Counted from the first letter of the stretch, positions 8,495 through 17,571 are shown. The stretch is 64,000 bases of DNA from Chryseobacterium phosphatilyticum (GCF_002899825.2 NZ_PPED02000001.1:682001-746000); one strand, 5' to 3'. The notes: a model not told the origin generated them from the sequence alone. Numbers and translations are program-made.

Positions 8495-9430
8495 CTACCC
8501 CACATTCTTGGAATCCAATTTCTCCTGAGCAAAAGCTGCCATTTCATCTACTGCTGTCTGTACTTCATCTAAAATTTCTCCCATATGCATAAACCCGTGA
8601 ACCATATCTTTATAGAAGCTTATCTGCAGAGAAATACCTGCATTTTTCATATTTTCTGAAAGCTTTTTTCCATCATCAATCAATGGATCATGTTCTGCCA
8701 GTAATACCAGTGTTGGTGGGGTATTTTTAAAATCTTTTATTAAAACGGGAATTGCTAAGGGGTTTGTTTTTTCTTTTTCAGGAAGGTAAGCTTTCCAGGC
8801 CTCTATTCCTCCTTGTTTATTCAGAACGGGGCCATTTTCGTAGGTTTCCCATGATTTAGAATTCAGTTGATCATCTGCTGCAGGATAAATCAGGATCTGA
8901 AATTTAAAATATTCTCCGATCTGAGTAGAAACTGCTGTTGCAAGGGCTCCTCCGGCACTATCTCCTATAATCCCGATTTTATCGGTGTCTAATCCCAAAT
9001 TTTCTGCGTTGTGTACGATCCATTTTGCGGTCTCAACATTGTCATTCAGGCCTGCTGGAAAAGGATGTTCCGGGGCAAGACGATAATCCGGGAAAATAAC
9101 AACAGATCCTGTTGTATTGGCTAGTTTCCGAGCTACGGCATCATGGGTTTCAAAACCTCCGGCAATAAACCAACCACCATGAATGTAAAGAATAGCAGAG
9201 GATTTTTGGATATCTCTTCCTTTTGGACGGTAAATCCGGATCGGAATATCACGACCTTCCAGAGAAATATGCAATTCTTCAATCACGGCCACAGGCTCTC
9301 TTTTACCACTAAGCTGAAAAGACATCGTTTCCAGATACTTACGGGTATCATCCATGGGATCCTGAGCATTAAAAGATTGTATTTTTTCTAAATGATGTAA
9401 AATCGTGTTAATTTTTGATGTTAACTGCAT
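8495..9430 (-). CDS. Alpha/beta hydrolase of the hormone-sensitive-lipase family
   Basis: A 311-aa cytosolic esterase. The HSL oxyanion motif appears as HGGW (84-87), YRLAPEHPFPAG follows near 117, and the nucleophile is Ser158 in GDSAGGA. The acid is in EHDPLIDDG near residue 250 and the triad His in VHGFMHMG near 284. It is the first gene of a two-gene unit with the MFS transporter and diverges from an HxlR-type regulator. Substrates are probably short-chain esters; the physiological substrate is unknown. Confidence 0.88.
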   Translation of the reverse strand: MQLTSKINTILHHLEKIQSFNAQDPMDDTRKYLETMSFQLSGKREPVAVIEELHISLEGRDIPIRIYRPKGRDIQKSSAILYIHGGWFIAGGFETHDAVARKLANTTGSVVIFPDYRLAPEHPFPAGLNDNVETAKWIVHNAENLGLDTDKIGIIGDSAGGALATAVSTQIGEYFKFQILIYPAADDQLNSKSWETYENGPVLNKQGGIEAWKAYLPEKEKTNPLAIPVLIKDFKNTPPTLVLLAEHDPLIDDGKKLSENMKNAGISLQISFYKDMVHGFMHMGEILDEVQTAVDEMAAFAQEKLDSKNVG

Positions 9431-9516
9431 TGTATTTCTATTGATGTTATTATTATTTTGCAGTGAACATAAGCGCTATTGTTCATTACTACTGCATATT
9501 TTTCGGTTTCTATGAG

Positions 9517-9524
9517 CAAAATTA
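9517..9524 (-). promoter_or_regulatory. Minus-strand -7 element for the hydrolase-MFS unit
   Basis: CAAAATTA reads TAATTTTG on the minus strand, matching TAnnTTTG, about 87 bases upstream of the hydrolase start. No convincing -33 partner is seen. Confidence 0.35.
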
Positions 9525-9536
9525 GATATCAAACCT

Positions 9537-9582
9537 TACATTTGCATTGTATACATCAAATTGTATGGTACTAACAAATTTG
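9537..9582 (+). promoter_or_regulatory. Promoter -7 element and candidate HxlR operator
   Basis: TACATTTG (9537-9544) is followed by CAAATT (9557-9562) and AATTTG (9577-9582), an inverted pair 14 bases apart. Two GTAT words and one GTAC word lie between the -7 element and the ATG at 9589. This is where an autoregulating HxlR dimer would bind, but the exact operator is not established. Confidence 0.35.
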
Positions 9583-9588
9583 TAAGTA

Positions 9589-9966
9589 ATGGGTAGAATA
9601 AAAGAAAATTCGACGAATAATATCAACAGGCAGTATATCCACGAATGTGATTTAACGTATGCAGTCTGTAAGATTGGAGGCCGATGGAAACTCCTGATCC
9701 TCGACAAGTTAAAAGTTGAAAAACTCCGTTTCAGTGAACTGAGGAAATCCATATCAGGAATCACAGAAAGGATGCTTACCTTACAATTAAGAGAACTGGA
9801 AAAAGAAGGTCTGGTAAAGAGAACCGTGTATGCTGAAGTGCCACCGCGGGTAGATTATGAACTTACGGAAATATCCAGAGAATTAATTCCTATTTGGAAA
9901 ATGTTGAGTGAATGGGGCGGAAAACATAAAGATTTAATTCAAAAGCAAGAGGCTTCTGAAAACTAG
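9589..9966 (+). CDS. HxlR-family transcriptional regulator
   Basis: A 125-aa winged-helix regulator. The family core CxxxxxxxxIGGRWKLLILxxL is visible from residue 20 to 41, with cysteines C20 and C27, followed by the recognition helix region FSELRKSISGITERMLT and the wing EVPPRVDYELT near 85-95. HxlR proteins respond to electrophiles such as aldehydes, quinones or diamide, often through the N-terminal cysteine. It is divergent from the hydrolase-MFS unit, its probable target. No terminator is evident downstream. Confidence 0.92.
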   Translation: MGRIKENSTNNINRQYIHECDLTYAVCKIGGRWKLLILDKLKVEKLRFSELRKSISGITERMLTLQLRELEKEGLVKRTVYAEVPPRVDYELTEISRELIPIWKMLSEWGGKHKDLIQKQEASEN

Positions 9967-10176
9967 GCTGTTTGGTGGCCAATCCAAGAATTTCGTGTTT
10001 ATGCCTCTCGCTTATTTTACAGATAATACATTTGGCTGTAAAGAAACCTTCTGGAGATTATAAAAAACTTTTAATTTTTAGCTTTTAATTTTATCACAGA
10101 TAAAATCTTTACACCTTAAGAACGTATTGCTGAGCATACCTTGCGCCTTTGTAATTTCCAACAGGTATAGTTTAAA

Positions 10177-11361
10177 TCAAACTTTATTTACTTTTTGGGC
10201 AAATAGAATATGGGCTACCAATGCAAGCACTCCAAATAAGGTTCCCACAAAGCATACCCCGGTCCATTGTGCTTTTTGCCATGCTACTGAAGCCAGCCAT
10301 GTACCAAGAGACCCTCCGATAAAATAAGATACCATGTACACTGTATTCAAACGATTCACAGCATTGGACTTAATCAGAAAATAGTTCGTTTGGTTCATAA
10401 TATGACTGGACTGCACTCCAAGGTCCACCAGAATTACGCCTACAATCAACCCCCAATAGGTTTCTCCTGCGAAATAAGTGAAGCCCCAGCTTCCGATTAC
10501 AATAAGAAGGGAATACAGTATAATTCTGTTGATATCCAGATACTTTTGTAGTTTCCCTACTTTAGCTGCTGCCAGGGCACCTACTGCTCCTGCTAAACCA
10601 AAACTTCCTACTACAGAAGAACCTGCATTAAAAGGTGGTTTCTCCATATGGAACACTAATGTTGTAAACAAAGCACACATAGACCCGAAAGCCATTGCTC
10701 CACGGAATGATGCCAGTTGAAGGATAGGCTGTGTTCTTGCCAGATGGGCGACAGATTGCATTAATTCTTTATACGTTCCCTTAAAATTCGGATGTAATTC
10801 CGGAAGCATTTTGTATACCGCGATCCATACCAAAATCATTAATCCTGCAGCAATTCCAAACATCGCTCTCCAACCCCATACTTCTCCTACAATTCCCCCA
10901 ACAAAACGGGAAAGAAGAATCCCTAATAATAACCCAGACATTACCAATCCTATATTACCGGATTTTTCTTTATCTGAAGAAAGTTCAGCAGCAATAGGAA
11001 CAAACAACTGCGGAATAACGGAAGTCGCCCCAATTAATAAACTTGCTGCATACAGCATCCATAGCTGGTTGGCAAAAGTCATCCATAGCAGCGATCCAAA
11101 AACCAGAAACAAATCAATCAGAATCAGCTTTTTCCGGTAAAACTTATCTCCAAGAGGTACAATGAGCAGTAAGCCACATGCGTATCCTATCTGTGTCAAT
11201 ACAGAAATCCTGCTGGCAGCACTTTCAGAAACGTTTAAATCTTTTGAAATGAGAGCCAGTAAGGGTTGATTATAATAATTATTGGCGACAACAAGTCCTG
11301 AAATAATAGCCATTAACCAGATTACAGTTCGGGAAATAGTGTTGGTAGAGCTTACCTGCAT
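10177..11361 (-). CDS. MFS transporter
   Basis: A 394-aa inner-membrane protein with about 12 predicted helices. The motif A-like loop is near PLGDKFYRKKLI (about 80-92), and a second copy-like segment follows the central loop. It resembles the YgaY/NepI-like drug or metabolite efflux branch of the DHA1 group. It is a single gene with a minus-strand TACCTTTG at 11433-11440. It diverges from the Nudix-type regulator at 11585, which may control it. The substrate is unknown. Confidence 0.85.
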   Translation of the reverse strand: MQVSSTNTISRTVIWLMAIISGLVVANNYYNQPLLALISKDLNVSESAASRISVLTQIGYACGLLLIVPLGDKFYRKKLILIDLFLVFGSLLWMTFANQLWMLYAASLLIGATSVIPQLFVPIAAELSSDKEKSGNIGLVMSGLLLGILLSRFVGGIVGEVWGWRAMFGIAAGLMILVWIAVYKMLPELHPNFKGTYKELMQSVAHLARTQPILQLASFRGAMAFGSMCALFTTLVFHMEKPPFNAGSSVVGSFGLAGAVGALAAAKVGKLQKYLDINRIILYSLLIVIGSWGFTYFAGETYWGLIVGVILVDLGVQSSHIMNQTNYFLIKSNAVNRLNTVYMVSYFIGGSLGTWLASVAWQKAQWTGVCFVGTLFGVLALVAHILFAQKVNKV

Positions 11362-11432
11362 GTTAAAATTTTGGTTTTATGTATCAATATATCAGTGATG
11401 ATGAAAAGACGCTTCATCCATTTTTACGGGCT

Positions 11433-11440
11433 CAAAGGTA
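11433..11440 (-). promoter_or_regulatory. Minus-strand -7 element for the MFS gene
   Basis: CAAAGGTA reads TACCTTTG on the minus strand, about 70 bases upstream of the start at 11361. The -33 partner is not clear. Confidence 0.4.
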
Positions 11441-11558
11441 GTTATTTAAATAAAAAAAGGGAGCATAATATCATAGATTTAATAGAGGAAACTGATAGAC
11501 AAAATTTCTTACAACGACCTTTAATAAAGAATTTCTGAAATTTATATGAATTTATTTT

Positions 11559-11586
11559 TACATTTGTGATACAACACCTATTGTAT
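11559..11586 (+). promoter_or_regulatory. Promoter -7 element and palindromic operator overlapping the regulator start
   Basis: TACATTTG is at 11559-11566. Immediately after it, ATACAA (11569-11574) and TTGTAT (11581-11586) form a perfect 6-6-6 inverted repeat that covers the transcription start and overlaps the ATG at 11585. This geometry suits autorepression by a dimeric winged-helix protein. Confidence 0.45.
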
Positions 11587-12343
11587 GAATGACATCGATT
11601 CACAAAAACAGCTTCTCAAAAGATCTGTTGAGGCAAAAGACATTTTCATTCCTCATATTTCTGCCGATCCGGTGGTTTTTGGCTTTGACAGAAACGAATT
11701 GAAAGTACTGCTAGCCAAAATGCATTATAAAAAGCAATGGCTTTTGCCGGGTGGTTACGTAGGAAAAGATGAAGACCTTGACGAAGCTGTAGTAAGAATC
11801 TTAAAGTCAAGAGCCGGTGTTACGAATGTTTTTCTTGAAGAATTCGGAGTCTTTGGGAAGAAGAACCGCAGTGAATTTTACTTTGAAGATTTTGATGAAA
11901 CTCTGTTTCAGAAACAACGGTTTATCTCTGTGGGCTATTATGCCTTATCTAATTCTATAGATATTAATCCTGTAGCTGATGAGATCAGTGAAATCTGCGA
12001 ATGGGTCTATTTAAAACAACTTCCGGAAATTGATCTGGCCATGGATCACCGGGAAATCATTGAAAAAGCTCTTCTTACACTGCGTGAAAAAATTTCTTAT
12101 AAGCCTATTGGCTATAATTTGCTTCCTGAAAAATTCACTTTCCCTGAATTGCAGAAGTTATACGAAGCTATTTTAGGAAAAGAGCTTAACCGAGGAAACT
12201 TTTACCGTAAAATTAAAAATTTGGGGATCCTTAAAAAGCTTGAAGAACAAAGGCGAGGTGGAGCTCATAAGTCACCTGACCTCTACTCTTTTGATCAGGA
12301 AAATTATGCCAGAGCGCTTGAAAATGGTCTGAACAGCTGGTAA
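11585..12343 (+). CDS. Nudix-domain transcriptional regulator (NrtR/AraR-like), catalytically degenerate
   Basis: A 252-aa protein with an N-terminal Nudix fold (about 15-150) and a C-terminal winged-helix domain (about 165-250, including EAILGKELNRGNFYRKI). The Nudix box starts G57 and keeps E63 and R71, but the catalytic REUxEExG becomes RILKSRAG (71-78), so both metal-binding glutamates are lost and hydrolysis is unlikely. This is the pattern of NrtR-type regulators, which bind ADP-ribose, sugars or related ligands. AraR of Bacteroides belongs to the same class. Neighbours are a divergent MFS transporter and a downstream MBL hydrolase, both possible targets. Confidence 0.88.
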   Translation: MNDIDSQKQLLKRSVEAKDIFIPHISADPVVFGFDRNELKVLLAKMHYKKQWLLPGGYVGKDEDLDEAVVRILKSRAGVTNVFLEEFGVFGKKNRSEFYFEDFDETLFQKQRFISVGYYALSNSIDINPVADEISEICEWVYLKQLPEIDLAMDHREIIEKALLTLREKISYKPIGYNLLPEKFTFPELQKLYEAILGKELNRGNFYRKIKNLGILKKLEEQRRGGAHKSPDLYSFDQENYARALENGLNSW

Positions 12344-12422
12344 GCTGTATGATTGTTTTTATGGATGGTATATATCGATGAAAATGCTTTTCCATGTTGG
12401 AAATATTGAAGAAATTTGCAGC

Positions 12423-13154
12423 ATGAAAATTATTCCGCTTAAAGAAGGCAATTTCTCTGCAAGCAAAACCAAGGATTTCACTCTTTTAACAGAGGAAAAT
12501 TTTGAGACCGTCAAAGGAATCAAAATGTCTGTACAACCCTTTCTCATCACTACGAAAAATGATTATATCCTTTTGGATGCAGGGATTGGGTGGAAAAACG
12601 AAGATGGAGCTTCTGTCATCTCCGGAATTCTTGAAAGAGAAAATATCAACCCAGGTCAGATTACAAAACTTTTGTTTTCTCATCTTCATAAAGATCATAT
12701 TGACGGAGCAGTACAGGTTACGGATCATGGCTTTGAGGCTACTTTTCCTAATGCAAAAATGTATATCCAAAGACGTGAACTTGATTTTGCTATGGAAAAT
12801 AAAGGAAACCCTTCATTTGATTTTGATATTCTGGAAAAGCTCATCCAATTACCCAATATTGTATGGATGGAGGAAGATAAAGGTCAGATCACAGACGAAA
12901 TTTCATACGAAGTGGCAGGTGGTCACACTCCCTTTATGCAGGTTTTCTGGATCAGAGAGAATGGAGAGACCGTATTCTATGGAGCAGATGATCTTCCACA
13001 GGCATCCTATTTAAAATATCATTTGGCTTATAAAAGTGATTTTGATGGCAGAAAAGCTATGGAATTAAGATTGAAGTGGGAAAAAGAAGCGATAGAAAAC
13101 CGCTGGAAAATACTTCTTTATCATGATTTGGAAAAAGCTGTCATTGAAGTCTAA
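12423..13154 (+). CDS. Metallo-beta-lactamase-fold hydrolase (AHL lactonase-like)
   Basis: A 243-aa hydrolase from the start chosen here. Another in-frame ATG at 12378 would add 15 residues, but MKIIPLKEGNF matches the usual family N-terminus. The metal motif SHLHKDHIDG gives H87, H89, D91 and H92; GGHTPF supplies the next His near residue 170 and YGADDLP the bridging Asp. It is cytosolic. It follows the Nudix-type regulator by about 80 bases on the same strand and may be its target. The substrate (lactone, ester or other) is unknown. Confidence 0.85.
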   Translation: MKIIPLKEGNFSASKTKDFTLLTEENFETVKGIKMSVQPFLITTKNDYILLDAGIGWKNEDGASVISGILERENINPGQITKLLFSHLHKDHIDGAVQVTDHGFEATFPNAKMYIQRRELDFAMENKGNPSFDFDILEKLIQLPNIVWMEEDKGQITDEISYEVAGGHTPFMQVFWIRENGETVFYGADDLPQASYLKYHLAYKSDFDGRKAMELRLKWEKEAIENRWKILLYHDLEKAVIEV

Positions 13155-13182
13155 AAATGGTTTAAATTGCATTAAACCATTT
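13155..13182. terminator. Bidirectional hairpin between convergent genes
   Basis: AAATGGTTTAA (13155-13165) pairs perfectly with TTAAACCATTT (13172-13182) across a 6-nt loop. It directly follows the MBL stop codon, and its right half encodes the last codons and stop of the convergent HTH gene. T-runs are short. Confidence 0.5.
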
Positions 13183-13503
13183 ATAGATATCCAGTTCAGA
13201 AGGAATATTCAATTTCTTTCTTAAGCGGTTTTTCCTGTTCTGTATTGCTTTTGGAGTTACAAAAATATAGGTTGCTATTTCTTTTGTTGTCATATTAAGC
13301 TTCAGATAAATACAAAAGATCAATTCCGAGTTTTTGAGGTTAGGCTGTATGGCAGATAACTTATCAAAAAAATCAGGATAAACCAATCTGAACTTATTCA
13401 GCAGACGGGGAGAATTTGCTTTCGCTAAAGCTATAATTTCATCTTGTACAAGAATCTTTTGGTTCAAATCCTCTAGATTGTGTTCAGTTTTTTTGTTTTT
13501 CAT
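13162..13503 (-). CDS. Small helix-turn-helix regulator (LuxR-like DNA-binding domain)
   Basis: A 113-aa protein. The second half reads as a GerE/LuxR-type HTH: SELIFCIYLKLNMTTKEIA, then VTPKAIQNRKNRLRKKLN near 80-100. The N-terminal part (about 1-40) is predicted coiled coil (LEDLNQKILVQDEI). In Flavobacteriia this HTH usually forms the C-terminus of long TPR or two-component regulators; here it stands alone, with 619 bases of non-coding DNA upstream. I find no remnant of a longer sensor in that gap, so it is probably a genuine small protein rather than a fragment. Confidence 0.75.
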   Translation of the reverse strand: MKNKKTEHNLEDLNQKILVQDEIIALAKANSPRLLNKFRLVYPDFFDKLSAIQPNLKNSELIFCIYLKLNMTTKEIATYIFVTPKAIQNRKNRLRKKLNIPSELDIYKWFNAI

Positions 13504-14122
13504 AATACGTTGTCATCTCTACTAATTTCTGATGCACAGCTTTTGTACACCAGTACAAATCTTTTCTCTTCTTCAATCTTGTATGTTGAAATTTCACACA
13601 AGTATTGAATTTATTTTTATGTATTCAAAATTCAAAAGCTTTTATTTAGTATAATTCAGCAACACCTCGGGTTTACAGTAAGGATATTGAATTATTATGT
13701 TAAAATATTCACACATTTGAATTTTATTTCATTTTTATATAGGGCAAAGAAAGAAAAAATGATTAAAATTTGATTAAAATGGTATACCACATACATACCA
13801 CGTTACAGTTTTGGGTAAAATATCATAATCGTTTCCTATAAACACTTTCCGATTATTTCTATTTCCATTTTAAATCTATTGTAAATGTAATGTGTCATTA
13901 GGTATACTTTTTATGATCCTGATCAATACTTTTACATTTTAGGGAAAGATTAACATGAATATTTGTGATATATAAGGGGAAGATATAATAACTTTCCTAT
14001 TCCGGTTTTAGATTAGGCTTCCTGGCGTGACAAAAACCCGGAACGGTTGATATCAAACTCAGTTATTTTAAAAAAAATAAGCCGGATAACGATGTAATCC
14101 GGCCAATTGTATTAGAAAGAAA
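13504..14122. other. 619-base non-coding gap
   Basis: Strongly AT-rich with no open reading frame above about 30 codons. It holds the helicase-operon terminator at its right end, an imperfect inverted pair CCGGTTTT (14002-14009) and AAAACCCGG (14033-14041) around a GGCTTCCTGGCGTGACAAA word, and a GTATACCAC/ATACCACG doublet near 13780-13800. Nothing else is recognisable. It separates the regulator block from the TerB-C operon and may mark an insertion boundary. Confidence 0.5.
14070..14104 (-). terminator. Terminator of the TerB-C/ATPase/helicase operon
   Basis: GCCGGAT (14081-14087) pairs with ATCCGGC (14097-14103). On the minus strand the stem is followed by TTATTTTTTTTAAAA. It lies 20 bases after the helicase stop codon. 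Confidence 0.85.
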
Positions 14123-16258
14123 TTAGTTTTCCATTATTTTTAAATCCTGCAGATAAATATAACATCCCTCAAAGTCAAAATACTTTTCTTTGAGTAGTGC
14201 TGTCTGATAGGATATTGGTAAATATTTTCCCCATTTTGAAAAATCAATTATTTCAGGAATATTTTCCAAAAATCCGGTGAGCATCCCGTCAATATTCTGG
14301 TTTCTGTCAATACCCTGTAAAATAGTAATGAACTCAGCACCGGTATTATCTTCTATTTCAAAAAGGCTCTCCTCATCATACAGTGTACTTTTCACCTTTA
14401 ATCCTTTCAAAATAAAATGCAACGTTCTGTTGATCTTTGAGCTGGTAAAAGAGTAAAATCTCATGCTATTATTGCTTGTCAATAAGGGTCTTTCTGTTTT
14501 AAAGTCGTTAATGGAAAACACAGAAAAATCTTTTCGAAAATCATCGATTGTTTCATGACTCATTTCGTCCAAAAAGTTATATTGCTCTTCTGAAATAAGG
14601 ATTTGAAGCATCTTTTCCCGGATTCTGTGTGCAATATCGGCAGGTTCTCCAAAAAAGGTAGGTTTTTTACCATCTCTGGCAGGAATTACTTCTATCTTTT
14701 TCATTTTAAAATCAACATCAATAATACTCCAGACCTTTGCAGACAGATAAATATTTTCATTTTCCCTTATTTGAGGGGAAAGCGGTAATTCTCCGATTTT
14801 AATGCCATTATTAGACACTTTAAAAAAGACCGGGGTTTCAAAAAGGGTGTAAAAGTCTCTATTATTAACCACTTCTTCACCTTCAATCCCTATGATCAGT
14901 TCGTTTCCCAGTTTTTCCAAAAAATCAATAGAAACAAGATGGGCAATAATCTCTTCTGTCTCTTTCTGCTTAATCATTGAAAAAGCATTGTTAGTGCTGA
15001 TTTCTTTCAATAAATCGGCTAATGAAATACCTGATGTCCCTTTAACAACAGATAAAATCTGGTGAACCATTACATCATAAGGCTTTTGATTGATAGTGAC
15101 AGGTTCAATATATTGCTCACTATATAGCATCCAGCAAGCCAGAGACTGCAGTAGACTCCATTTTTCTGTAGCATATAAAAACAGATTGCTTGCTTTACCT
15201 TCTCTTCTTCCGCTTCTTCCCACCCTTTGGATCAGAGAGGCAATGCTGTGGGTTGCATCTATTTGTACCACCTCATCTACATTTCCGATATCAATTCCCA
15301 GTTCTAATGTAGAAGTACAGGAAATACAAAAATTTTGAAGGGTAGAATTTTTTGCAAAAAACTCTACATATTCCCTGACTTCTTTGTCGACGGAAGAATG
15401 ATGGGAAAAATAATTCTTATGCCCACCTACTCTTTCTGATATTTGTTTCAGTTTTACTGCCACTTCTTCCACTCTTCCGCGGGCATTGGGAAATATCAGA
15501 ACCTTACTTTCTCTTGTTCTGGCATACAGATCTTTCAATAAAGGAAGTGGCAACTCTTTTACTGATCCCGGAAAATACTTAAAAACAACATTGATAGGCT
15601 TTGGCGTCGTATCCCTGATGATTTTGGTTCGATTCTGATCTCCCAGGAAATCTTTTAATTCAACATATTGGTTAACATCACTTACTGTCGCAGAAAGTCC
15701 GACAATACTGAGTCTACGGGTATTAATTTTTTGAAGTCTGCTTATCAGAGATTGTAGATGAGTTCCCCTATCTGATCCCAGAAATGAATGAATTTCATCA
15801 ATGACAATATATTCCAGTGTTGAGAATAAATGCTTGATATTGTAAGGTTTATTCACAAACATAGCCTCTAAAGATTCAGGGGTAATGAGAACAATCCCTT
15901 CGGGAGATTTCAACAGTTTGTCTTTTGCTCCTTTTGCGGCTTCTCCATGCCATTTGGTTACCGGAACATCAAGGTATTCACAAAGGTTTTCCACCCGGAT
16001 AAACTGGTCGTTGATCAGCGCAATTAAAGGGGAAATATAAAGAACTTTTACTCCCGGTTCTTTAAAGTTTACCTTAGACAGGATGGGCAGAAAAGCAGCC
16101 TCAGTTTTACCCGAAGCTGTTCTGGATATGAGGATATAGTTGTTATCTGTAGGGATAATTCTTTGTATTGCAGCTTCCTGAACAGGTCTCAGGCTTTCCC
16201 ATTTCTTATCCCTGATATATTTTCTGATGGGTTCAGAAAGCATACTGAATGCTGTCAT
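14123..16258 (-). CDS. Lhr/BrxHI-like superfamily 2 DEAD/DEAH helicase
   Basis: A 711-aa helicase with both RecA-like domains. Motif I is SRTASGKTE (45-53), motif II DEIH (154-157), motif III LSAT (188-191), and motif VI QRVGRSGRR (344-352). A Q-like LRPVQEAAI lies near 23-31. After residue 360 come a winged-helix-like stretch and a C-terminal region of unknown function. It is about half the size of full Lhr and closer to BREX BrxHI-type helicases. Its start overlaps the ATPase stop by 4 bases (ATGA), so the two are translationally coupled. The role is inferred as DNA unwinding or translocation within the three-gene system. Confidence 0.9.
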   Translation of the reverse strand: MTAFSMLSEPIRKYIRDKKWESLRPVQEAAIQRIIPTDNNYILISRTASGKTEAAFLPILSKVNFKEPGVKVLYISPLIALINDQFIRVENLCEYLDVPVTKWHGEAAKGAKDKLLKSPEGIVLITPESLEAMFVNKPYNIKHLFSTLEYIVIDEIHSFLGSDRGTHLQSLISRLQKINTRRLSIVGLSATVSDVNQYVELKDFLGDQNRTKIIRDTTPKPINVVFKYFPGSVKELPLPLLKDLYARTRESKVLIFPNARGRVEEVAVKLKQISERVGGHKNYFSHHSSVDKEVREYVEFFAKNSTLQNFCISCTSTLELGIDIGNVDEVVQIDATHSIASLIQRVGRSGRREGKASNLFLYATEKWSLLQSLACWMLYSEQYIEPVTINQKPYDVMVHQILSVVKGTSGISLADLLKEISTNNAFSMIKQKETEEIIAHLVSIDFLEKLGNELIIGIEGEEVVNNRDFYTLFETPVFFKVSNNGIKIGELPLSPQIRENENIYLSAKVWSIIDVDFKMKKIEVIPARDGKKPTFFGEPADIAHRIREKMLQILISEEQYNFLDEMSHETIDDFRKDFSVFSINDFKTERPLLTSNNSMRFYSFTSSKINRTLHFILKGLKVKSTLYDEESLFEIEDNTGAEFITILQGIDRNQNIDGMLTGFLENIPEIIDFSKWGKYLPISYQTALLKEKYFDFEGCYIYLQDLKIMEN

Positions 16259-17571
16259 AGTTCTTCAATACTGTCTAAAAGAATAAGGTCATTGGGTCTT
16301 TCATCAGTAATTTCAATCTCACCGAAGAGTCTTCTTTTGTCAACATCCGGATTTTGTCTGATGATGTTCAGGATATTCAGGAAATCCCTGATCACTTCCC
16401 TTGGGGTAAGAAATTCTGCAGCTCCCGGTTTGTTAAACATTTCTTCCATAAAAACAGAAATTTCTTCATCGCTAATATTCAATTCTGTTTTGTAATTGAA
16501 ATCGAAAATGAGTTTTAATTTTTTAAGCAAAACAAAAATTTCATTATGATTCAATGGCATGAGTTTGATAACAGGCTGTGCAAAATCACGGAACTCAGAG
16601 GTTTCAAATTTATTACTTTCCAATCTTGATTTTAAAGCCTGATAACTGAAAAGACCCCTTCTCTCATTTTCCAGAAATTCTTTTGTTCCGGCAAAATTGA
16701 TGAAAAGATTAGACACTTTTCCCTGGAAACAGTCATTATAAATAGAAAGAATTTTTTCATAATTTTTCTCACGAGAAGCAGAAACAGAAATTTTGTAGAG
16801 ATTAATGGCTTCATCCAGATTAATCATAAAACCACTGTAGCCCATACTCACAAAGAGCTTACAAAAGTTTTTAAGCATATCATAATAATTGGAATCGTTA
16901 ATAATTTCTCTGATTCCAAGGTCTTGTCTGGCTTCTGTTTTGGTGCTGTACTCTCCTTTTAGCCACCTCAGGGCATTTCTTCGTAACAGCTCATCTCCTT
17001 TGATATATCCTTCATAATATTTAACAATAGCAGAACCAAAATCAAATCCTCCTACTTCCGTTATCTCATTCACGGTTTTCATAATAGCATTTTGAATAAG
17101 CCCCAGATATTGATCATTTCTGATTTCTATTAAAGAAATATGATTGTCTTCTGCTGTTCGGGAAATCACCTGCTCAATCCATTTTTCTAATAAGGTTTGC
17201 AAAGCTCCACCCTCGGGTTTTGTCTGAATAGCAATATTATCCATTATGGCAGAATACAGGATCACACTCTTCCCGTCATTGGCATATAGCCTGTTATCGG
17301 GAGTAAAGTCTGCATTGGCAACGACAAATTTTTGTTTTAAAGCGACCGTATTTAAAAGGTGAAGCATGAAAGATTTTCCACTTCCAAAATCTCCTATCCA
17401 GAATTTTACCAGACTGAGGCCGTTTTTCACGTCTTCCAAAGAACTCAGGAAGGCATTCACCTCTTCGGATCTGCCCACCGTAATATGTTGGACCCCAATT
17501 TTCGGTACCACACCACTTACAAGAGAGTTGATAATGGAAGTAGCTTCTTTGGGCTTAATATTGTCAATCAT
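16255..17571 (-). CDS. BREX BrxD-like P-loop ATPase (DUF2791-type)
   Basis: A 438-aa ATPase. The N-terminal stretch I-x-x-L-x-x-G-VVPKIGVQHITVGR (about 14-34) precedes Walker A GDFGSGKS (60-67), and the segment FVVANADFTPDNRL (82-95) matches the family's conserved region after it. Walker B is FMINLDEA, with D253 and E254. This layout is that of the BREX ATP-binding domain found in BrxD and in TerB-C-linked operons. It overlaps the TerB-C gene by 8 bases and the helicase by 4. Family knowledge suggests an AAA+-like motor working with the helicase; its trigger is unknown. Confidence 0.88.
   Translation of the reverse strand: MIDNIKPKEATSIINSLVSGVVPKIGVQHITVGRSEEVNAFLSSLEDVKNGLSLVKFWIGDFGSGKSFMLHLLNTVALKQKFVVANADFTPDNRLYANDGKSVILYSAIMDNIAIQTKPEGGALQTLLEKWIEQVISRTAEDNHISLIEIRNDQYLGLIQNAIMKTVNEITEVGGFDFGSAIVKYYEGYIKGDELLRRNALRWLKGEYSTKTEARQDLGIREIINDSNYYDMLKNFCKLFVSMGYSGFMINLDEAINLYKISVSASREKNYEKILSIYNDCFQGKVSNLFINFAGTKEFLENERRGLFSYQALKSRLESNKFETSEFRDFAQPVIKLMPLNHNEIFVLLKKLKLIFDFNYKTELNISDEEISVFMEEMFNKPGAAEFLTPREVIRDFLNILNIIRQNPDVDKRRLFGEIEITDERPNDLILLDSIEEL

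Noticed and set aside
9522..9764. Minus-strand 80-codon frame over the HxlR start
   Set aside because: It overlaps a well-supported gene and promoter region, and its product has no family features.
12502..13014. 170-codon plus-strand frame inside the MBL gene
   Set aside because: It is a shadow frame of the MBL hydrolase; the real frame carries the HLHKDH motif.
13504..14122. Possible remnant sensor gene upstream of the HTH protein
   Set aside because: I read both strands and found no frame or motif of a TPR or kinase sensor.
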